Position numbers and translations under genes: made by a program. This document shows positions 9,601 through 16,524 of a stretch of DNA of 64,000 bases, one piece after another (position 1 is the first letter of the stretch; each line of letters begins with the position of its first letter). The stretch covers positions 55,683 to 119,682 of the forward strand of contig CALAHF010000019.1 in assembly GCA_937891465.1 (NCBI GenBank), read 5' to 3'. This stretch comes from an uncultured Verrucomicrobiales bacterium. Lineage in GTDB: Bacteria > Verrucomicrobiota > Verrucomicrobiia > Verrucomicrobiales > DEV007. The notes under the pieces were generated by a model. The model was given only the letters and a program-made list of their open reading frames with translations. It did not search any database and was not told the DNA's origin.

Positions 9601-10142
9601 ACCCCGTGTTTATCCGCCGAGGCCCACTCCGGGTGCTCCAGTTTCAGCTTCGATTCATAGCAAAACGGATAGTCCGTAAAACCCGGCGTATCCGCAGGCG
9701 AACCCCAGTCCCACAGCGTGCCCATCCCCCAAATTTCCATCCCGCGGTCATGCGCCGCCTTCACCGCCAGCTGATCCGGCTTCACCTCCGGGTAAAGCTC
9801 ATTCAACCACGTCCAAAACGAATACGAACGCGGATTCTCCGCCCGCGCATGCATCGTTTCCAGCCAGCAAGACGCTTCGTGCCCGCGCCAGTATATCCGA
9901 CGCGCGTGTTGCACATCCCGAAACAAATTAAACGTCGCCTTGATGCTCGCCGGGGAATCGATCGGCAGCGACGAACCCAAAAAGTGATTGTCCCCCGTGC
10001 TGACATACACATCGATGATCGGCTCCTCTCCCTCGCTATTCCCCGGCAGCAATAAGGCGGCCATCACAACAGAAAGCCAAATGGCGGCGCGCTTTATCGA
10101 GGACAGTTTAATCATAGGCATTCTATATTTCGCTTTCCGCAT
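6666..10142 (-). CDS. Large exported multidomain protein: TIM-barrel-like, HEAT repeats, parallel beta-helix
   Basis: 1158 aa. There is a hydrophobic signal segment at about 17-38 (IWLSVVMAALLLPGNSEG); Met8 or Met10 could be the true start instead of Met1. Residues about 40-420 read like a glycosidase-type TIM barrel (WGMGTLWDWGSP, GYDGLALLTYVENYS, GMVIDSNDPSQP). Residues about 430-700 are helical pairs typical of HEAT/PBS-lyase repeats (RRLALQALGVSKDPAAVPFL, PRFAAAEALGNLRKNPEAVA). From about 745 a DUF1565-like start (VDPKAGDDANNGRSAPVKTI) leads into a right-handed parallel beta-helix with short Asn/Gly-rich rungs. It is the first gene of the minus-strand unit. I infer a secreted polysaccharide-binding or -cleaving protein; the activity is unknown. 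Confidence 0.7.
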   Translation of the reverse strand: MRKAKYRMPMIKLSSIKRAAIWLSVVMAALLLPGNSEGEEPIIDVYVSTGDNHFLGSSLPIDSPASIKATFNLFRDVQHARRIYWRGHEASCWLETMHARAENPRSYSFWTWLNELYPEVKPDQLAVKAAHDRGMEIWGMGTLWDWGSPADTPGFTDYPFCYESKLKLEHPEWASADKHGVRQQGGPIELAYPEARKAVVDMTVRQAVAAGYDGLALLTYVENYSLRFEEEFGFSDPIVEDFKRQYKVDLRTEPFRRGASREDWLRLRGSYVTEFLRELKAELAKHEIKLGMVIDSNDPSQPLSWNVPELTKTAGAHFMDVTTWVRDGLVDELLIYGNNSGQSQMKALEDLQFLAKGTHTSVSVITSGPFRDGWKKYQEAGMPTILAVSDDIQHLSRGFIPEQTVESLKSEDVSKRMRALQQVIDEKLEAGVEQLSPLAEAENLIERRLALQALGVSKDPAAVPFLEKGLRDPENGVRCVAALALSKNHGAGSAKALLDAVELHGNHMLRECAIIALRRLQPFPSEEIERAALEAKDGRVREAAMRSLITTARPAMLSTLQKGLSDSERFPRFAAAEALGNLRKNPEAVATLLETLTHEDVAVANRAAVSLEKIVARNETELKALRPKILAALLDTFRRHSDPNRADNDWGWRVIGNAILEFGEEGEEALQAIRDQQEDPRLADLAWRVVDLTQKTATFADVTPEENEAAMARRPDGTQDLSVAPELHVDPKAGDDANNGRSAPVKTIARAMKLAQPGDTIHLTPGTYYESADFTNKHGEPGKPITLDGHGAILDGSELVTSEEWILVSPDLYRRQKIYKTTDDAIVGRWFLLWDGKMQRMGRCSKGPSEPLKKPEDLAPGEWTFVREDDDAFYLKLEPGQKLDEANIRYPKRSSAVVQSIAGSWLTVKNITGMHVYNDGFNVHGAQRNLVYENIAAINCGDDGFSAHEDVDCQINGFVSIGNATGLCDTGTSQTHYKNVFIKGCHGFDLYFIGLKHSIENAVIESTAARAFWLDGNLLKDGQRCQLTMRNVLITRVGGEAQELRLNRGGELFAENCTFDGLNVLLGPKGAVDFQKCVFRKGKFHPEVQIYRNTVWRGDGNIYDLKSLRVVHTGYTPETFADFQKVTGSEPTSKWVATPKVPKGIGADEASLKPLIRK

Positions 10143-10259
10143 CCACCTGACAAGTGCCGCATTCTAGTAAAAATCGAACTCCAAGCCGAATATTAGAAGA
10201 AACCGTAAAAAGACACAAACATGGCAGCATTCAAAATCGACCGAAAGAAATTTTCGTTG

Positions 10260-10361
10260 TACGATCCAATCGTATTGATTCATCGAACCAAACCTATTGA
10301 TTCGTGAAGCGCTTTCGATCCAATACTATTGGATCGCCAAACCAACCCTATTGATTCGTGA
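10260..10361. repeat. Two adjacent copies of the dispersed 50-bp repeat (copies 2 and 3)
   Basis: Copy 2 is about 10260-10307 and copy 3 about 10314-10361, head to tail in the divergent gap between the 1158-aa gene and the sulfatase. Both end in ATTGATTCGTGAA. The GTG of the last motif is the most upstream start codon available to the sulfatase, and no better start lies downstream before the signal peptide. Confidence 0.85.
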
Positions 10362-12544
10362 AACTCTTTTTCTCCTTCCTTCTTGCAGCGCTAATTTCCT
10401 CGGCTGCAATCGCTGCAGACAAACCTAATATTGTCTTTTTCTTCACCGACGACCAGACCTCCAGCACGATTGGTTGCTATGGGAACCCCATCGTAAAGAC
10501 GCCGAATATCGACGGCCTTGCGGCACGGGGAACTCGCTTCAACAATGCGACGGTTTGCCAGGCGATTTGCTGGGTTAGCAGGACTACGATTCTCACAGGA
10601 CTCACTGGACGAAGCTACGGCACGGCAAGTAATCCGGACCAAGCTCGCCCGGACGCTGTCGAGACGCTTTACACTGATATTCTTCGCAAGAACGGCTATC
10701 GGACTGGCCAATTCGGAAAGTGGCACGCTAAAATGCCGAAGGGCTATGTGAAGGAAGATCACTTCGACGAAATGCAAGTGATCGGCCGAAATCCATTTTA
10801 CAAAAAAATGCCGGACGGAACGCTGCGTCACGAGACAGAAGTGATTGTGGATCGCGGAATCGAATTCATCAAGAATCAGCCGAAAGACAAGCCATTCGCA
10901 GTGAACATGTGGTTCAATGCCTGCCATGCGGAAGACGGTGATCGTCGCCCCGGGATTGGCCATTTTGCCTGGCCGCGCGCTGTTGACGGCATGTATGAAG
11001 AAACCGAAATGTATCGCCCGAAGCTGGATGATCCTGCGATTTTTGATGCTCAGCCGGATTTCCTGAAGACAACAATCAACCGCGAGCGCTACTTTTGGCG
11101 CTGGAATACGCCGGACAAATACCAGACGAACATGCGCGCCTATTTTCGCATGGTAAGCGGAATCGATGGGGCCATCGGCCGTTTCATGGCAGCATTGGAA
11201 GTAGCCGGTTTGGCAGAAAATACGATCATCGTTTACTCGGCTGACAACGGCTATCACATGGGAAATCGCGGCTTTGCTGGCAAGTGGTCGCACTACGAAG
11301 AATCCCTTCGAGTGCCCTTGATCGTGTGCGATCCGCGTGTCCCGAAAGAGCAGCAGGGAAAAGTTTCCGAAGCGCCGGCAATGAACCTCGACCTCCCATC
11401 GACGTTTCTCGATTGGGCTGGTGTTGAAGTCCCGGATCGCTACGAGGGCGCGAGTTTGAAACCAATTATTGAAGACAAAGCCCCCGCTGATTGGCGCTCG
11501 GAGTCTTTTCACGAACACTTTGCAGTGCGGAATCGTATTCCTGCGTTTGAAGGATTACGAAACGGGAATTTCAAATACGTGCGGTATTTTGATCACGAAG
11601 ATTACGAGTTTCTCCACGACCTGAAAGCTGATCCCGACGAATTGGTGAACCTTGCAGGCGATCCGAAACATGCCGCGATGCTCACGGAAATGCGCGAGCG
11701 GACGACGAAACAAGTCGCTGAATACGGTGGCCCGCTTGATCCGCTCAAAGGTGCTTTCACCGCATCAACCGTTCCACATCCAAAAGCCAGCGCCGCTGTA
11801 ACTGACAAGCCCGGCAAGGATGGTTTTGTAACTCTGCTTCGCGGTCGAGGTCTCGGCGGATGGACGGGTGACCCGAAATATTGGTCGGTGAAAGACGGGG
11901 TTCTCACCGGCGTGACCGATGGCTCTCTTAAGATGAACCGATTTATCACCTACAAAGGGTCGACCATTCAAAATTTTGATCTGCGGGTGAAAGTCAAAGT
12001 CACCAAAGGCGGAAACAGCGGCCTGCAATATCGCGGACAGATGCGACCTGAAATCGATCTCGATATCGTGAGCGGTTACCAGTGCGATGTCGTTGCCAAC
12101 ATTTCGAAATACAACGGGATGCTCTACGAAGAAAAAGGTCGCCGCATTCTCTCTCACACCGGCGAAAAAGTGATCGTTGACGAAAAAGGCCAGCCATGGA
12201 TTACCGGCAAAATGGAAGTCAAAGAATTCGCCCCTGACGAGTGGCACGACTACCGCGTTCTTGTTCAGGGAAATCACCACCAGCACTGGATCGATGGTCA
12301 CCCGACTGCTGATTTAATCGACCTTGACGAAGAAGGCCGTTCACTGGAGGGCGTTCTCGCCGTTCAAGTTCACGTTGGCCCGGCGATGACGATTCAATAT
12401 AAAGATTTCAAGATCAAACACCTTCCGGATGACATGCCGTTGAAGACAGCAAAGGACGCTCCGATCCCAGATGATGCGTTGGGTGTGCGACCTCAGGGCA
12501 AGCTGCCGAGGGATTGGAAGGCGCCAATTCATGGTGAGCAGTGA
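10358..12544 (+). CDS. Exported sulfatase with C-terminal DUF1080 (3-keto-disaccharide hydrolase-like) domain
   Basis: 728 aa. A signal peptide (residues 1-20) is followed at once by PNIVFFFTDDQTS, which carries the metal-binding Asp pair (Asp31, Asp32). The formylglycine motif is C71-W-V-S-R75, with Val where the classical CxPSR has Pro, followed by TTILTG. Later S1-family marks are GKWHAKMP, SADNGYHMG and HFAVRN. Residues about 485-705 match DUF1080, a beta-sandwich: LLRGRGLGGW, WSVKDGVLTG, SGLQYRGQ and DEWHDYRV. The fusion suggests removal of sulfate from a polysaccharide and handling of the sugar in one exported protein. The start codon is a GTG supplied by the adjacent dispersed repeat and has no visible Shine-Dalgarno sequence. 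The family is clear; the substrate is unknown. Confidence 0.9.
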   Translation: MKLFFSFLLAALISSAAIAADKPNIVFFFTDDQTSSTIGCYGNPIVKTPNIDGLAARGTRFNNATVCQAICWVSRTTILTGLTGRSYGTASNPDQARPDAVETLYTDILRKNGYRTGQFGKWHAKMPKGYVKEDHFDEMQVIGRNPFYKKMPDGTLRHETEVIVDRGIEFIKNQPKDKPFAVNMWFNACHAEDGDRRPGIGHFAWPRAVDGMYEETEMYRPKLDDPAIFDAQPDFLKTTINRERYFWRWNTPDKYQTNMRAYFRMVSGIDGAIGRFMAALEVAGLAENTIIVYSADNGYHMGNRGFAGKWSHYEESLRVPLIVCDPRVPKEQQGKVSEAPAMNLDLPSTFLDWAGVEVPDRYEGASLKPIIEDKAPADWRSESFHEHFAVRNRIPAFEGLRNGNFKYVRYFDHEDYEFLHDLKADPDELVNLAGDPKHAAMLTEMRERTTKQVAEYGGPLDPLKGAFTASTVPHPKASAAVTDKPGKDGFVTLLRGRGLGGWTGDPKYWSVKDGVLTGVTDGSLKMNRFITYKGSTIQNFDLRVKVKVTKGGNSGLQYRGQMRPEIDLDIVSGYQCDVVANISKYNGMLYEEKGRRILSHTGEKVIVDEKGQPWITGKMEVKEFAPDEWHDYRVLVQGNHHQHWIDGHPTADLIDLDEEGRSLEGVLAVQVHVGPAMTIQYKDFKIKHLPDDMPLKTAKDAPIPDDALGVRPQGKLPRDWKAPIHGEQ

Positions 12545-12605
12545 CATCGGTTTGGGAAGTGAAACCCATTTTTAACATGTCTGATCTCCACTTCCTCGAT
12601 CCCGT

Positions 12606-12932
12606 TTACAAGGCGTTTCGCTGACGACGTTGCAACAACATCACCAACCCAATTACACCTCCAAGCGGCACCAGGATGGCAACGGCTGAAAAGTTCCAGA
12701 TGCCACATTGGAAATCCCGTCCGTGAATTCGACTGGCGTTCTGGATTTGGACTCGGGTAAACCGAATGCCGGGACGTCCCATGCTCTCGATTTCCGAGAC
12801 GCTGCATTTGTGTTTCCCAATCTCGAAAGCCCAATAATGCTGATAGTCCAATCCGCCAGCTCTGGCGGATCCCGCTATCAACAAAACCACAATCAGAGCG
12901 AGGCAGTGTTTCCTGAGACAAATTGAAATCAT
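12606..12932 (-). CDS. Small exported protein with C-terminal membrane tail (hypothetical)
   Basis: 108 aa, no family recognised. It has a convincing signal peptide (KHCLALIVVLLIAGSARAGG), an ~55-residue body with two Cys, and a C-terminal hydrophobic helix followed by RRQRNAL. This layout resembles proteins with a C-terminal sorting or anchor signal, but no PEP-CTERM or LPxTG motif is present. It lies between and convergent to the sulfatase. The signal peptide and the tail make it more likely to be real than the overlapping frames. Confidence 0.5.
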   Translation of the reverse strand: MISICLRKHCLALIVVLLIAGSARAGGLDYQHYWAFEIGKHKCSVSEIESMGRPGIRFTRVQIQNASRIHGRDFQCGIWNFSAVAILVPLGGVIGLVMLLQRRQRNAL

Positions 12933-13004
12933 ACGGGATCAGTTTCTGAATCATCCTGTCGGTTTTCAATCTATCAGGCAATGATTTAATGCTATCGTAA
13001 GGAC

Positions 13005-13802
13005 TTGGAAGACCTATTCACCGCATCTGATTTTGCCTGGACCATTCGCATGCGGCGTGATCAGCCGTCAGCTTTTTTTGATCAACGGGATCTCAGCGGC
13101 GCTTTGTTGAAAAACCGAAATCACTGGCTCGACACTTCGCCCGAACTCTGTTTGGCGAACGCGACAAACGGCGATCAACTTGTCAGTGACGTCTGGAATC
13201 TAGCTGAACAGTGGGGACACGTGGAACCTCAAGCTGATCGCTCTCTCGAAAATCTCGGCCGCCAATGGGAAGCTGATTTCATTCTTCTAAATTCCGCCGA
13301 TTTCAAAATGGCCGGAGGATGCGTCTGCTTTCCTTCGTCGTGGAATCTTCAAGAATCGACGGGTAAAAGTCTTGGCGAAGTCCATGGGACGGTTCCCCTG
13401 CTCACTGAACAAATTGGAGACAAAATTGATCGTTTTCTTCACAAAATCCCAGATGGCCAGGCGTTCCTTCGCAAGAACTGGGGGCTGACTCGCTCGCCCC
13501 ACCTCAATTATCATCCGGCACTGAAACGGCCCCAAATGGACGTGACGGTCACAATGTCTGACGTGTATTTACGCATCGAACACCAGGCATTTGTTCGACT
13601 GCCCAGCGGAGTTTTGCTGGGAGTCAGAATTGAACCTGTAAATTTGAAACAGGTTATCGAAGAGGCGCCCCAAACGGCTCGTAGGTTGCGGGTGCAACTA
13701 AAGACAATGCCAGACGAAGTCGCCATTTATAAAGGTTTAGACCAGGCAATTCCAAGAATTGTGGAATTGCTTGATCAAAATCTCGATGGTAATCCGGCCT
13801 GA
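13005..13802 (+). CDS. DUF3445 family protein (haem-dependent oxidative N-demethylase-like)
   Basis: 265 aa, close to the usual size. The core motifs fit DUF3445: WEADFILLNSADFKMAGGCV, then CFPSSWNLQESTGKSLGEVHG with the conserved Trp and the His of the IH.PVP-type segment (here VHGTVPLL), and the later NWGLTRSP and RIEHQAFVRLP. Characterised relatives bind haem and oxidise N-methyl amines such as dimethylamine. The apparent start is TTG at 13005, only 2 nt from an AAGGA; an internal ATG at codon 17 (13053) is an alternative. It is convergent with the DUF4407 gene, the stops being about 9 bp apart. Confidence 0.75.
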   Translation: MEDLFTASDFAWTIRMRRDQPSAFFDQRDLSGALLKNRNHWLDTSPELCLANATNGDQLVSDVWNLAEQWGHVEPQADRSLENLGRQWEADFILLNSADFKMAGGCVCFPSSWNLQESTGKSLGEVHGTVPLLTEQIGDKIDRFLHKIPDGQAFLRKNWGLTRSPHLNYHPALKRPQMDVTVTMSDVYLRIEHQAFVRLPSGVLLGVRIEPVNLKQVIEEAPQTARRLRVQLKTMPDEVAIYKGLDQAIPRIVELLDQNLDGNPA

Positions 13803-13811
13803 TAAATCAAA

Positions 13812-15545
13812 TCACTGCTTTCCAGCTGCCGCAGCCCGGGCCGCGTCTTTGTCAAAAAACGATCCCATTCGCACTCGTAAATCACCGTAAAAAGTGTCAG
13901 CCATTTCCTCGAGCATTTCAGCTCGTTTGGAAATTTTTTCGGATTGTGCGGCGGCAAGATGCTCTCGCTCGACGTCGACACGATCTTGAAATTCAGAATC
14001 CAAATCCATCAGGTTTTCGATAAACGCTTTGGCTGATTTAGTCTGATCGATTCCTTCGATCAAAGCGCGCTCAAGCGGTTTATTTTGGGTGAGGTGCAGC
14101 AGCTTCCCATCGGAAAGCTCATCCATGTATTCGTTGTAGCTGCTGAGAAATGCCTCGCGCTCGCGTGCGAAGCGGACTTCTTCGCAATCAACCAGCGTGT
14201 CGTATGGCCCCGGTTTCGAGAAAAACTTCACAACCAATGGGATCGTATCGACCAGCATGAAAAGCGCGGCAAGAATGAGATAGGCCCACAAAGCGAACTC
14301 ACCACCTTCAGCTCCGTTTTCAAACATGCGATGAAGCGCCAGGGTTTGGGTAAGCAAATCGCGACGCGGCTCTTCTTTGATGCCATCAATCCGATCCTGC
14401 TCCTGCGTTCCGATGGAAGCTAACTCGCCCTGCAAGCGATTCATTTCAGTCAAACGAGAATCAATCTGCGTCGTAATCGTTGATCGAATCGAGTTTTGCT
14501 GCACCACAAATTGATCCGCCTGCTGGCTTTGAACTTGCTGCTTCAAAACAGCTACCCGGGCACGCTCTTCTTTTTGGCGATCCGCCCGATCTGCTGCGAT
14601 GAGCATGAATTCATCCAAAATGGCATCTTCTGTCGCCTTCACTTGTCCACGCAATTCGTTCCGCTGCTCCGTCAAATAAGCGAGCATTTCGCCCGTTCGC
14701 TTAGCTTCTTCACGGCGCCACGCAAGTTGGTCATCGCGAATGCTCCGCGCTCGAGGCCCCAGACCCACAATTCCAGAACGTTGCCCATTCACTTCATTTT
14801 CAAACTGAGTCTGCCAATCATTCAATTCGCCCTGCAATTTCGCATAGCTCGCCGTCAGCTTGGTGTCTTCAGCATCGATCGACGCAATTTTTGCAACAAA
14901 GGCCGCCGTATCCGTTTTTACCCGTTCATCGTGTTGCGCTTTTAAATCGGGATCCAGATCTGCTGTGGGATCGGGCTCATTGATTGAAGTGTCTTCCACC
15001 AAAAACTCCGCACGGAAAGTATCATCAAATTTTTGTCGCTGAGCCGAGATATCCGTCTCAAGTGCTGCAATTTTGTCCTCGACCTCTTTTTTATCGATCG
15101 TCGCTAAGTCACGAACGCCTGCCAATTCCGTTTCACGCTCTTCTTCGACTACTGAAGAAATTGTGTCATTAAAAAGCAACAACGTCAGTGGGTGCGAAAT
15201 CGTCAGCCCCATTAACACGGCAACAAAGATTCGCAGGAAAAACTGACTCATTTTCCGGGAGAATCCCTGAAACGACCGATAGGTGGCCAGCAACGCCCGG
15301 TCGATCGTGAGAATGATAAATCCCCACGCAAGTGAAACCGGAAGGATAACTTTCCAGCTATCAGTAATCGTCGACAGGGCATACGCGCATGCGATAAAGG
15401 CAAATACAGTTGGCACTAAGACGGTTGCACCAAATGCGACGTATTTCCGCTGCTCCCAGGTAGGGCATTGCTCGAGCGTTTCCGTGCCCGCGCCGGATAG
15501 CCAAAAGAAAAATTGCTTAGATCTGCTACGCTTCGGTGGATTCAT
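13812..15545 (-). CDS. DUF4407 membrane protein with long periplasmic/cytoplasmic coiled coil
   Basis: 577 aa. The N-terminus (FFFWLSGAGTETLEQCPTWE followed by RKYVAFGATVLV) is the DUF4407 signature. Three membrane helices lie at about 36-58, 66-82 and 103-125, then a Glu/Lys/Arg-rich coiled coil at about 140-390, a fourth helix at about 418-440 (LWAYLILAALFMLVDTIPLV), and a second short coiled coil to the end. The function of the family is unknown; it is widespread in Bacteroidetes and PVC genomes. It is monocistronic as far as the sequence shows. Confidence 0.85.
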   Translation of the reverse strand: MNPPKRSRSKQFFFWLSGAGTETLEQCPTWEQRKYVAFGATVLVPTVFAFIACAYALSTITDSWKVILPVSLAWGFIILTIDRALLATYRSFQGFSRKMSQFFLRIFVAVLMGLTISHPLTLLLFNDTISSVVEEERETELAGVRDLATIDKKEVEDKIAALETDISAQRQKFDDTFRAEFLVEDTSINEPDPTADLDPDLKAQHDERVKTDTAAFVAKIASIDAEDTKLTASYAKLQGELNDWQTQFENEVNGQRSGIVGLGPRARSIRDDQLAWRREEAKRTGEMLAYLTEQRNELRGQVKATEDAILDEFMLIAADRADRQKEERARVAVLKQQVQSQQADQFVVQQNSIRSTITTQIDSRLTEMNRLQGELASIGTQEQDRIDGIKEEPRRDLLTQTLALHRMFENGAEGGEFALWAYLILAALFMLVDTIPLVVKFFSKPGPYDTLVDCEEVRFAREREAFLSSYNEYMDELSDGKLLHLTQNKPLERALIEGIDQTKSAKAFIENLMDLDSEFQDRVDVEREHLAAAQSEKISKRAEMLEEMADTFYGDLRVRMGSFFDKDAARAAAAGKQ

Positions 15546-15770
15546 TGGAAATGAGAAGGTTAAGGATGAATGAAAGAAACAATTCCTTCACCTAAATCTT
15601 TAGGGAATCCTGATTGTTTGTAAATCCTCAATTTTTCTAGCCCATACGGGCCAACACAACCATGAAGTAGATCCATACCGGCGCGCCAGACGTAGATCTT
15701 GCAAAGTTGTGCCTCCCATATTCGAGGCATTGACTTTAACTAAAAAACACGGCTTAATTGTCATGTTGAT

Positions 15771-16091
15771 ATGAAAAAACTAATTGCAACTATTACCCTG
15801 GCGCTCCTCGCTTTCGCACCTGCTGCGATGGCTGAAGACGTAACCTACACGGCCGGCATGACCGGCGTCACATGAGGCGGATGTAAAAAGGATGTCAGTT
15901 CGGCATTCGAAAAACTTTCCGGCTTTAAAAATATTAAAATCGAAAAAGGCGATGCTGCTGGAACTCAGAAAGTAACTGTGATTACTGATGGTTCTGCGGA
16001 AATCACCAAAGAACAGGCCGTTGAAAGCCTCGGAAAGAAAGCTGCTCGCTACGTCGTTAAGACATGGGGCAAAGCTGACGCCAAAAGCTGA
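15771..16091 (+). CDS. Predicted selenoprotein: exported HMA-like protein with UxxC motif (in-frame TGA = Sec35)
   Basis: 106 aa if the TGA at 15873-15875 is read as selenocysteine. Residues 1-21 are a clean signal peptide (MKKLIATITLALLAFAPAAMA). The mature part, TYTAGMTGVT-U-GGCKKDV, has the layout of MerP/HMA-type proteins, in which CxxC binds metal; here the first Cys is Sec and the second is Cys38. After the TGA the frame stays open for 71 codons with the expected HMA sequence (SSAFEKLSGFKNIKIEKG, QKVTVITD, KEQAVESLGKKAARYVVKTW), so this is not a decayed tail. A hairpin with SECIS geometry follows the TGA, and a terminator follows the stop. SelA, SelB, SelC and SelD genes are not in the window and must exist elsewhere. 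The alternative is a recent nonsense mutation or a sequencing error of TGT/TGC to TGA. Confidence 0.82.
15890..15908 (+). promoter_or_regulatory. Candidate bacterial SECIS hairpin of the HMA-like selenoprotein
   Basis: Fourteen nt after the in-frame TGA the mRNA can form GGAUGUC (15890-15896), loop AGUUC (15897-15901), GGCAUUC (15902-15908): 7 pairs, of which two are G-U. The loop has G at position 2 and begins 21 nt after the TGA. This fits the bacterial SECIS consensus of a short upper stem, a G in the first two loop positions and an apical loop about 16-37 nt from the UGA. Confidence 0.7.
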
Positions 16092-16137
16092 ATTCATTCA
16101 GTTTTAGTGAAATAACTTTCTACTAAAAGATTCAACA

Positions 16138-16180
16138 AAGAAAGCCGCAGTGGATTCGTCCGCTGCGGCTTTTTCTTTGG
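16138..16180 (+). terminator. Intrinsic terminator after the HMA-like selenoprotein gene
   Basis: AAAGCCGCAG and CTGCGGCTTT form a 10-bp stem around a short loop and are followed by a T-rich run. It starts 47 bp after the stop codon. Confidence 0.85.
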
Positions 16181-16227
16181 ATAAAATGAGGAATGTGAGG
16201 AATTGAAATGTTTTAATTTTTCTTGCA

Positions 16228-16330
16228 GGAAAACCGCCCTCTGGTCGGTTCGCAGAGTCAAGATGAGAGCTATGAAAGGTTGTTCAAAACCCCGCTTGTG
16301 CTGCGCAAACCGGCCAGAGGACGGTTCTCC
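16228..16330. repeat. Long imperfect inverted repeat between the two selenoprotein genes
   Basis: The arms 16228-16253 and 16305-16330 (26 nt each) are complementary at 22 positions and enclose a 51-nt loop. As minus-strand RNA three of the four differences become G-U pairs, leaving one A-C mismatch; as plus-strand RNA three are true mismatches. A T6 run follows the right arm on the + strand. It could be a structured RNA, a terminator-like element or a MITE-like relic. Confidence 0.6.
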
Positions 16331-16453
16331 TTTTTTAATTTCACAATGTTTTGTTCAGAAATATAAACTCCAGAGTCGTTCTGCTCTGCTTGAAAAGCCC
16401 CGCAATTCCTGCCTAAAACGCAAGGCTGCGGCTCCGCTGAAATGGCCTTACAC

Positions 16454-16493
16454 AAAAAAGCCGCACCGAACTTAAACGTCCGATGCGGCTTTT
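16454..16493 (-). terminator. Intrinsic terminator after the thioredoxin-like selenoprotein gene
   Basis: On the minus strand AAAAGCCGCA and TGCGGCTTTTTT pair around a loop and end in a U run, 31 bp after the stop at 16525. The stem resembles the terminator of the convergent HMA-like gene. Confidence 0.8.
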
Positions 16494-16524
16494 GAGAATT
16501 GTTTCGCGAGAAAAACGTTGCCGT

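Noticed and set aside
11765..12301. Long minus-strand frames inside the sulfatase (also 10391-11518)
   Set aside because: They mirror the codon structure of a clear sulfatase-DUF1080 gene and carry no domain or signal of their own.
15780..16097. Minus-strand frame of 105 codons over the HMA-like gene
   Set aside because: It is antisense to a sequence with a signal peptide, an HMA-like motif, a SECIS-like hairpin and its own terminator, and its translation resembles no known family.
16228..16330. tRNA-Sec (selC) gene between the two selenoprotein genes
   Set aside because: The length (~100 nt) and an 8-bp acceptor-like end looked suggestive, but the arms pair continuously for 26 nt and there is no T arm, D arm or anticodon loop with UCA in the right context.
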